Part shown: one piece after another, positions 5,470 through 11,378 of the stretch
Layout of the letters: each line of letters starts with the position of its first letter
How positions within the stretch are numbered: the stretch's first letter is position 1
DNA from: Moraxellaceae bacterium UBA2032
Lineage (GTDB): Bacteria; Pseudomonadota; Gammaproteobacteria; Pseudomonadales; Moraxellaceae
Assembly (NCBI GenBank): GCA_002333125.1
Contig: DDBM01000167.1
Span: forward strand, 1,692 to 13,069
DNA: 11,378 bases
Reading direction: 5' to 3'
Notes under the pieces: model-generated
The model's database searches: none
Seen by the model: only the letters and a program-made list of their open reading frames with translations
What the model was told of the DNA's origin: nothing
Translations under genes and position numbers: made by a program

Positions 5470-7890
5470 TTAGTCATCACTTTCGGGTGGCTCAGTTAAA
5501 GCCGAACTTGGCTCTTGAATAAAATATCCCTGAAACCAGCGCACGCCTTTTGCCCATAGGCCAGACACACTTCTGGCACTCTCAATACCGCTAGCGACAA
5601 TTAAAGAATTTTCGGCTTGGGTCATTTCCATTAAAGTTTTGTCTTCATGAGCATAACTTTCACCTTCTAAGCGGCGCGTCAGGCTTTCTTCAAGACGTAC
5701 AAATAAGGGTTTTATTTGTTTTAAGATAGTTAATGAATTAGCGGAAGCTCCATAATTTGTAATCATGATTCCACCACCTGCATTGCGTAAGCCATGATTA
5801 AGTTTGTTGACCATATCACGATGGGTAATTGCCGCCGACTCAGAAATCGCAATCACTAGACGTTGTTTAGCACTACGCATTGGGTGTTCGATAAGCGTAG
5901 ATAACACTGTTTCTAAATACACCGCACTATTTAAACTCAATGTACTGGCATGAATAATTAAGCTTTGTGCTTCATTAATATCTACTTGTACCGTTAAAAT
6001 ATAATGGGCTTTACGAAACACCCACGCATCTAACTCTGGCAACCATCCTCTTTTTTCTAAGGCACTTAAAAACTTTCCCGCAGGTAATAAATTACCGTCA
6101 TTATCGGTAATACGTGCTAAGACAGCACTCACGGGGTCACCTTCAGCGGCGATGGTTACAATCGGTTGAAAGACAATGCGTAAGCGTGACACAGGAAGAT
6201 GCTCTGTGGTTGCAACTGCTTCTGGTGTGCCAACAAAACCTTCAAGTGCTGTCCCTGCATCCGTTTCAAGTGCCAAATTAAGCATTTGTTCAGCCTGAGA
6301 CAAAATCACTGAGGCTGCCGTTTGTGCATTACGTAAATGTAGGGTTGCGGCACACAGGCTACTTTCGACCTCTATTTGATTAATATGATAGGGCTTGGTA
6401 GATAGTTTTTTTAGTAAGTCGGCAACATAGCTTTTATGTCCTGATGGAATATCTCTTGGTAGTAAAATACCCACAACATTTTCACCTAACATCGACCATG
6501 TTGGAATATGAGCCATCGACAAACGGCTAATTAGCTGCTCATGTATGGCAGCTAAACCTAAGGCACCATGCTGCTCTAACACTTTTGGCACAGCAACCAA
6601 ACCAATTAACACTAATGCGGACTGAACCGAACCCTCATCGGCTTCATCAATAATACGTTCAAATTCATTAAAGAAAAAATAGCGCGATAAACCTGCATTT
6701 TCTTTAGGAGCTTGTTTAGTCACCCAGTTAATCTGATTTTGTAAACGCTTACCGAGCCGTGCGCGTGCCATCACTGCATTAATCAGGGCATCATGTTCAA
6801 TCGGCTTGATTAAATAATCATCTGCACCTACCGCCATTGCATCGCGCCGCGTATGTTCGGTGTTATCTGATGTTAAAAAAATAATAGGTAATTGTGCGGT
6901 ATTAATATCTTGACGTAGCATAGCAGCGAGTTCTATACCATTACATTCAGGCATTTGAACGTCTAAAAGAATGACATCGGGCTGAAATTCGCGTACTTGT
7001 AACCAACTTTGACTGACTGAAGACACCGCTTGAGCCGTGATGTTTGATTGCTGTAGCCATTCTACAAGCTGCGCGGCGAGTATTTTATCGTCATCAATCA
7101 CCAAACAACGCCAATTATCGCGGCTTGAACGTGCTATTAATTGTGTTACTGTATCAATTAAATGAGCATCATTAATGGGCTTAACCAAATATGCATCAGC
7201 ACCTGCTCTGGTTGCTTTAAGCCTAGAACTAAAATCGGCATGACCACTAATAACGGCAACAGGTGTGCGCTCTCCTGTTTCACCACGTAAATCGGCAATT
7301 ACTTCAAACGCAGGCCATCGCTGATTAGGAAACATCAAGTCTAACAAAACAAGTGCTGGTGGCTCTTCTTGTAATAAAGAAATTGCTTTAGATGGTTCTG
7401 TAAAAGCTTGTACTCGAAAACCCTCACTTTCGAGCACAATAGCAATCCGCTCTAGTAATAATTCGTCATCATCGATAACAACAATTAAATCTTTTTTACG
7501 CTGTGGGCGTGTGGTGAGTACAGGTAACTCGCTTGGCTCTTCCGTATTTGCTAAGGCTTTTTTTAATATACACAATAAATCACTGACGTGACGCTCTAAT
7601 ATAATTAGTTTTTCTGGGGCAACGGTCTCTTGACCATCAAGCACTTCACCTAAAAACACATCAAGCGTCGCTGCTGTTAGGCTAATCTCTGGAAAGCCAA
7701 ATGTACCACCCGAACCTGCTAAGCGATGTACTAATGATTGCAAGTCTTGTGCTACGGTTTCACTCCAAACGGTGTGACGTAGTTTTTTCCAATAATCATC
7801 TATTTTTATGACATTATCAGGCAGTGACGCAATAAAACTGCGCTGTACTTTACGAATACGCTCTTCAAGTTTAGGGTTAACATTTTCCAT
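5470..7890 (-). CDS. Hpt-REC-REC protein with degenerate GGDEF and EAL domains
   Basis: An 806-residue multidomain phosphorelay protein, cytoplasmic (no membrane segment). Domains in order: Hpt about 10-115 with phospho-acceptor His55 in LVHRLAGSGGTFGF; REC1 about 134-250 (D140-D142, acceptor D184, S215, K237); REC2 about 260-375 (D266-D268, acceptor D310, T340, K362); a GGDEF-like domain about 400-545 whose signature is LGENV (468-472); an EAL-like domain about 566-797. In the EAL domain the signature reads AVL (589-591), the usual DDFG is TNYG (711-714), and VIAEGVE is IVASGIE (764-770). Phosphodiesterase and cyclase activity are therefore not expected. The fold is still recognisable from FQPIV (574-578) and QGYFIQEP (787-794). 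I chose ATG 7890, preceded by AAGAGA, over an upstream TTG. It is the last gene of the operon, 54 bp after the cyclase. Likely a c-di-GMP or phosphosignal effector or scaffold (compare FimX/LapD logic); ligand binding is unproven. Confidence 0.9.
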   Translation of the reverse strand: MENVNPKLEERIRKVQRSFIASLPDNVIKIDDYWKKLRHTVWSETVAQDLQSLVHRLAGSGGTFGFPEISLTAATLDVFLGEVLDGQETVAPEKLIILERHVSDLLCILKKALANTEEPSELPVLTTRPQRKKDLIVVIDDDELLLERIAIVLESEGFRVQAFTEPSKAISLLQEEPPALVLLDLMFPNQRWPAFEVIADLRGETGERTPVAVISGHADFSSRLKATRAGADAYLVKPINDAHLIDTVTQLIARSSRDNWRCLVIDDDKILAAQLVEWLQQSNITAQAVSSVSQSWLQVREFQPDVILLDVQMPECNGIELAAMLRQDINTAQLPIIFLTSDNTEHTRRDAMAVGADDYLIKPIEHDALINAVMARARLGKRLQNQINWVTKQAPKENAGLSRYFFFNEFERIIDEADEGSVQSALVLIGLVAVPKVLEQHGALGLAAIHEQLISRLSMAHIPTWSMLGENVVGILLPRDIPSGHKSYVADLLKKLSTKPYHINQIEVESSLCAATLHLRNAQTAASVILSQAEQMLNLALETDAGTALEGFVGTPEAVATTEHLPVSRLRIVFQPIVTIAAEGDPVSAVLARITDNDGNLLPAGKFLSALEKRGWLPELDAWVFRKAHYILTVQVDINEAQSLIIHASTLSLNSAVYLETVLSTLIEHPMRSAKQRLVIAISESAAITHRDMVNKLNHGLRNAGGGIMITNYGASANSLTILKQIKPLFVRLEESLTRRLEGESYAHEDKTLMEMTQAENSLIVASGIESARSVSGLWAKGVRWFQGYFIQEPSSALTEPPESDD

Positions 7891-7944
7891 AAAAAATCTC
7901 TTTAACAACAATTATTTTAACACTTAGGTTTTGTATATTTTGCT

Positions 7945-9276
7945 TTAGGGTAGATATTGGCTGACTTGATTTCGACCTCTTTTTTTAGAGAGGTATAATG
8001 CATTATCGGCCTCTTTAAAAATACTATCTACCGAAGCCCCTTGTGTAAAACCCGCGACACCACAACTAAAGGTACAACTAAATGCCTCTTGATTAGCAAA
8101 GTGGCGTAATTTGGTAAACTCAGCTCTTAATTCATCTAACACCTGAACAGCTATTTGGGGTGAGGTGTCGGTCATAATCACCCCAAATTCATCTCCACCC
8201 AATCGACCTACCACATCGGTACGCCGTAAGCGTTTTTTTAATAATCGTGCCAAGCTTTTGATGACTGCATCACCTACAGGATGTCCATAACCATCATTAA
8301 TTTGCTTAAATTTATCAATATCTAATACCGCAATACTCAAAGAAAAATTACCACGCTGAATACGCCCAATTTCAAACTCTAATTGCAAATGAAAAGCAAT
8401 TTGATTTAACAAACCTGTCATGCGGTCTTGGCGAGTCAACTCTCGTAAAGCTCTAAAACGGGTAATACGCATCGAAATTGCTTTAATTAACACGGCATCT
8501 TCAATCGGTTTATGTAAAAAATCATCTGCTCCCGATTGCATCGCCATCAGTTGAATATGCTCTTGGCCTTCGCTAGATAAAAATACAATAGATAAATCGG
8601 TAAATTTATTATCTTGACGAATAATTTTAGCGACTTCAATGCCATTACAATGACTCAAATACAAATCGAGCAACACTAAATCAGGCGAAAAATCATCTAA
8701 AGTTGATAACAACAAAGCAGGGTCTTCTAAGGCAACAACATTCATGCCTGCGGCTTCTAAAACAGTTTGATAATGCTGACATAAGTAGGGGTCATCTTCG
8801 ACAATTAATACTTGACAAGGCTTTTCATCTTGTGTCTTGGTTAAATTATCTAGGGTTTCGTTAAGCAAACTAAAATCTAAAGGCTTGACCAAATACGCAT
8901 CTGCACCTGCTTTTACGGCACTTAAGCGACTGTTCCAATCCCAACTAGAGGAAACAACAATCGTGGGAGCAATATAATCACTGTGTTCAATACGAATTTG
9001 TTGAATTAATTCTGTACCCGCCAACAAGCCATCAGGCAAGCTAATATCTACAATAACGGCGGTTGGTTTTTGGGTGCATAATTCTATTTTTGCTTCTTTT
9101 GCGGTATAAAAAACTTTACTTTGCCAACCATAAATAGCGAGTTGTGCCGCCATTTCTTGTGCTAACAACCTATCATCTTCAATAATCACCAAATATTGTT
9201 GCTCGGCAATCTGAGGCATAACAACTACTTCTTGGATTTGAGCTGGCGGGATATATTCCGTCGCAGACTGCTCCAT
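7945..9276 (-). CDS. PleD-like REC-REC-GGDEF diguanylate cyclase
   Basis: Makes cyclic di-GMP from two GTP when activated by receiver phosphorylation; cytoplasmic, 443 residues. REC1 about 26-145 (E33-D34-D35, acceptor D77, K131); REC2 about 154-270 (E160-D161-D162, acceptor D204, S234, K256); GGDEF domain about 283-442 with intact GGDEF at 360-364. The inhibitory I-site RxxD is present (R351-D354, exactly five residues before GGDEF), so product feedback inhibition is expected. LDIDKFKQINDGYGHPVGD (318-336) is the intact substrate/metal region. Both receivers keep the acid pair, acceptor Asp and Lys, unlike Caulobacter PleD, whose second receiver is described as non-phosphorylated. It lies 33 bp downstream of the Hpt gene, with a poor ribosome binding site (AAGAA), and is followed by its degenerate relative. 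A 25-residue N-terminal extension before REC1 has no recognised motif. Confidence 0.95.
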   Translation of the reverse strand: MEQSATEYIPPAQIQEVVVMPQIAEQQYLVIIEDDRLLAQEMAAQLAIYGWQSKVFYTAKEAKIELCTQKPTAVIVDISLPDGLLAGTELIQQIRIEHSDYIAPTIVVSSSWDWNSRLSAVKAGADAYLVKPLDFSLLNETLDNLTKTQDEKPCQVLIVEDDPYLCQHYQTVLEAAGMNVVALEDPALLLSTLDDFSPDLVLLDLYLSHCNGIEVAKIIRQDNKFTDLSIVFLSSEGQEHIQLMAMQSGADDFLHKPIEDAVLIKAISMRITRFRALRELTRQDRMTGLLNQIAFHLQLEFEIGRIQRGNFSLSIAVLDIDKFKQINDGYGHPVGDAVIKSLARLLKKRLRRTDVVGRLGGDEFGVIMTDTSPQIAVQVLDELRAEFTKLRHFANQEAFSCTFSCGVAGFTQGASVDSIFKEADNALYLSKKRGRNQVSQYLP

Positions 9277-9309
9277 ATTCTTAATTAATTGCGCTAAGTG
9301 ATTTAGCTC

Positions 9310-9579
9310 TTATTGAGATAATACGCGCGGCTTCTGCACCAAAGCCACCAACTCATTTTCCAATAAATGGGCTTGAATACTTAAATTAGCATAACCAAAA
9401 GTACCTGCCGAACCTGCAATGTTATGTACCAAATAGTGCATTTTTTGCCATGTATTGTCATTGGCAAGCCCTTCACAAACGGCTAAAAAGCCAGCAGATA
9501 TAACGGCCAGTTGCTCGGATAAGCTTTGGCTATAACTTAACTGTAATTCTGTTAATTTACTGGTTTTTTTCTCAGTCAT
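9310..9579 (-). CDS. Small histidine phosphotransfer (Hpt) protein
   Basis: An 89-residue single-domain phosphotransfer protein that should shuttle phosphate between the receivers of the kinase and the other response regulators. The acceptor is His52 in YLVHNIAGSAGTFGY (49-63), the usual H-x-x-x-G-x-x-x-x-x-G pattern. An upstream helix (about 13-40) and a downstream helix (64-84) make up the expected bundle. Length is at the short end for Hpt domains. I chose ATG 9579 because GGAG (9586-9589) lies 6 nt before it; an earlier in-frame start at 9612 would lie inside the regulator gene without such a site. It overlaps the regulator stop by 8 bp (9572-9579, ATGACTGA), so translation is probably coupled. 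Its sequence around the His closely resembles the Hpt domain of the 806-residue protein downstream. Confidence 0.9.
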   Translation of the reverse strand: MTEKKTSKLTELQLSYSQSLSEQLAVISAGFLAVCEGLANDNTWQKMHYLVHNIAGSAGTFGYANLSIQAHLLENELVALVQKPRVLSQ

Positions 9580-9955
9580 TACCCACTCCAATACTGCGGA
9601 TTGTATCTGCAAGGGTCATGGGGTCAAAGGGTTTAGCAATCACCTTTTTTGCACCTAACTGTGTTAACTGAGCCACTTCTTGAGGCTGTACTTTGGCGGT
9701 CATAAATGCAAAAGTAGTATTGGCCAAGGCGGGCATAATTTGCATCTGTTTGAGGGTGGTAGGCCCATCCATGTTAGGCATCATCACATCAAGCAACACA
9801 ATATGTGGCTGATAAGCCTCTACCATTGCTAAGGCCTCTACGCCCGATGCACATATTTTGACTTCTAAATCTGGCTCATCTTCTAAGGCAAACTCTACAA
9901 TCATACGAATATCTGCATCATCATCCACATATAAAAGCCGTTGTGTGTTGCTCAT
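9572..9955 (-). CDS. Single-domain response regulator (CheY-like receiver)
   Basis: A 127-residue free-standing receiver with no output domain. Acidic residues D11-D13 (LLYVDDDADIR), acceptor D56 in IVLLDVMMPNMDG (52-64), T86 and K108 (IAKPFDP) are all present, so it should be phosphorylatable. It probably acts as a phosphate shuttle or sink in the relay, or through protein contact. It starts 12 bp after the kinase stop and has the best ribosome binding site in the operon: AAGGAG at 9961-9966, 5 nt before the ATG. The following Hpt gene overlaps it. Confidence 0.95.
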   Translation of the reverse strand: MSNTQRLLYVDDDADIRMIVEFALEDEPDLEVKICASGVEALAMVEAYQPHIVLLDVMMPNMDGPTTLKQMQIMPALANTTFAFMTAKVQPQEVAQLTQLGAKKVIAKPFDPMTLADTIRSIGVGND

Positions 9956-9960
9956 GTTGA

Positions 9961-9966
9961 CTCCTT
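9961..9966 (-). promoter_or_regulatory. Strong ribosome binding site for the response regulator
   Basis: AAGGAG lies directly after the kinase stop codon (9968-9970) and 5 nt before the regulator ATG. The other genes of the operon have weaker sites, so the free receiver may be made in excess over its partners. That is inference from site strength alone. Confidence 0.8.
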
Positions 9967-9967
9967 G

Positions 9968-11378
9968 TTATTGTGCAATAAGCTTTTTAATTGTTTTTAA
10001 TAAACGCTCATTACTGGTTTTTGATTTAGTTAAAGCCGCCGCCACTTGTGATGACAACACATGATTACTTTCTTGTCCCGAAAACACTAATACCTGTGTA
10101 TCTAATGCAACATAAGGTAGCAGCTCTAAGCCTGAGCCATCAGGCAAGCCTATATCAAGTAAAATCAAATCAAAATGCTCGTGAGCGAGTCTTTCTTTGG
10201 CCTGTGCCAATGATGTGGCATAACTGTAACTCGCAATCCCTTCTAGTAACATTTCGGTGACTTGAATAATGTCTACCTCATCTTCTACATGCAGTATAGA
10301 CGGATGATGACTATGATGCCTTAAGGCATGATGTAAGGCATTACTTAGCTTGTTACGGTCTATTGGTTTTTGCAACCAATCAACCACTGCTAGTGCCTCT
10401 CCCGACCAATCTTTACAGCTAGAAGATGATGCTGAGCTAACAATAATAATAGGCAATTCGGCAAATTTCTCTTGCTGACGTAGTTCATATAATAAATCCA
10501 TACCATTCATATCAGGTAAGGTTAAATCTAATAACATGCCACAATAAGCATACTGTGCGAGTTTTTGTTTGGCTTCTAAACCAGTACCTGCAATATCGGC
10601 CTCTAAGCCTTCTTCTTGTAAAAGATTGGCCAGCATATAGGCAACACTCGGGCTATCCTCGCAAATCAATAAACGTGGACGTTTAAAGTCGGTATTTTGT
10701 AAAGCCGCTGCCTGACGATACATAGGCAAAGTAAAGAAAAATTCTGTACCGCCACCCTCTTCACTAAAAAAATTAACCTCGCCACGATGTCGCTCCACAA
10801 TCGCTTTAGCAATACTTAAACCCAAGCCTGTTCCGCCTTTTTCTCGGGTATCTGAGCTATCGGCTTGGGCAAAACGCTGAAACATCTTTTGTTTAAAGTC
10901 TTCTGGAATACCTTGTCCATAATCACGCACGCCAATACGCCAATAACCTGCTTGAGCTTGAATACTAATATCTACCGTACCTTCGGCTGGAGAGTATTTA
11001 ATGGCGTTAGAAATCAGATTCGCAAAAACTTGCAACAATCTATTATCATCACCAAGCACAAAAGCTGCATCGGGAGGAGCTAATAATTGCAAGTTGACGT
11101 GGTGCAGCGTGGCATAACCTTCATTGGCCGAAATAGCTTGATGAGTCAACTTAATCACATCAAGCAACTCAAACTCAAAATCTAATTTACCTGAAGATAT
11201 TTTTTCTAAATCTAAAATATCATTAATGAGTAACGATAAGCGTTCACTATTTCGATTCGCGGTTTCTAACAGCATTTTCATTTTAGGCGGCAACGTATCG
11301 CCTAACTTACCAAGTAATAAACCTAATGCTCCTCTAATAGACGTTAAAGGAGTTCTTAATTCATGGCTAACCGTTGAA
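9968..11378 (-). CDS. Hybrid sensor histidine kinase (C-terminal part)
   Basis: Autophosphorylating kinase that starts the relay. The N-terminus, with any sensor domain, lies beyond the right edge; 469 residues are visible, numbered from the first full codon. HisKA: STVSHELRTPLTSIRGALGL with the phospho-acceptor His at position 5. HATPase: N box ANLISNAIKYSP (about 119-130), G1 DYGQGIP (152-158), G2 GTGLGLS (182-188). REC1 about 233-350 with E240-D241, acceptor D284 (LLDLTLPDMNG) and K337. REC2 about 359-468 with E365-D366 and acceptor D408 (LLDIGLPDGSG); here the usual KP is replaced by TKSKTS. There is no C-terminal Hpt domain, so it must rely on the separate Hpt proteins downstream. It is the most upstream visible gene; the operon promoter is outside the window. 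Confidence 0.95.
   Translation of the reverse strand, partial: STVSHELRTPLTSIRGALGLLLGKLGDTLPPKMKMLLETANRNSERLSLLINDILDLEKISSGKLDFEFELLDVIKLTHQAISANEGYATLHHVNLQLLAPPDAAFVLGDDNRLLQVFANLISNAIKYSPAEGTVDISIQAQAGYWRIGVRDYGQGIPEDFKQKMFQRFAQADSSDTREKGGTGLGLSIAKAIVERHRGEVNFFSEEGGGTEFFFTLPMYRQAAALQNTDFKRPRLLICEDSPSVAYMLANLLQEEGLEADIAGTGLEAKQKLAQYAYCGMLLDLTLPDMNGMDLLYELRQQEKFAELPIIIVSSASSSSCKDWSGEALAVVDWLQKPIDRNKLSNALHHALRHHSHHPSILHVEDEVDIIQVTEMLLEGIASYSYATSLAQAKERLAHEHFDLILLDIGLPDGSGLELLPYVALDTQVLVFSGQESNHVLSSQVAAALTKSKTSNERLLKTIKKLIAQ

Noticed and set aside
7891..7911. Earlier TTG start for the 806-residue protein
   Set aside because: The extension (LLKRFF) would read through the AAGAGA ribosome binding site of the ATG at 7890, which is a better start.
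9580..9612. Earlier start for the Hpt gene giving a 100-residue protein
   Set aside because: The ATG at 9579 has GGAG six bases upstream and starts a normal Hpt; the extra 11 residues would be read from inside the regulator gene without a comparable site.
9858..10260. Plus-strand open frames opposite the response regulator and the kinase end (9858-10064 and 10048-10260)
   Set aside because: Both are antisense to well-supported receiver-domain genes and their translations resemble no protein family.

Overview
The window is chromosomal DNA from an AT-leaning Gammaproteobacterium. The protein styles (DnaE, an RhlE-type helicase with a long Arg/Asp tail, an AraC regulator with an arabinose-binding-like N domain) suggest a Moraxellaceae or pseudomonad relative. 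That placement is my impression from the translated sequences and was not tested by any search. I see no rRNA, tRNA, CRISPR array, insertion sequence or phage gene.

Left part (1-3480): the 5' third of dnaE runs leftward off the window edge. A 480-bp divergent intergenic region separates it from a rightward DEAD-box RNA helicase (rhlE-like). This region holds a plausible dnaE promoter and a plausible helicase promoter. The helicase promoter would give an unusually long (about 295 nt) leader rich in hairpins.

Middle (3481-5460): a small membrane-anchored protein that looks like an isolated nucleotide-binding (N) domain of a P1B metal-transporting ATPase, without the rest of the pump. Next comes a 15-bp inverted-repeat element between convergent genes, then a leftward AraC-family regulator and a leftward 63-residue basic protein of unknown function, each with a candidate promoter.

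Right part (5470-11378): five tightly packed leftward genes forming a phosphorelay/c-di-GMP operon. In transcription order they are: a hybrid histidine kinase (HisKA-HATPase-REC-REC, its N-terminus outside the window), a single-domain response regulator, a small Hpt protein overlapping it by 8 bp, a PleD-like REC-REC-GGDEF diguanylate cyclase, and an 806-residue Hpt-REC-REC-GGDEF*-EAL* protein whose two c-di-GMP domains are both degenerate. Together they carry seven receiver domains and two Hpt domains. The last gene looks like a fused, diverged copy of the Hpt and REC-REC-GGDEF genes just upstream, with a dead EAL domain added. I infer that phosphate flows from the kinase through Hpt modules to the receivers, switching c-di-GMP synthesis by the cyclase, with the degenerate protein as effector, scaffold or phosphate sink. 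The AraC regulator and small basic protein lie downstream on the same strand, apparently with their own promoters.
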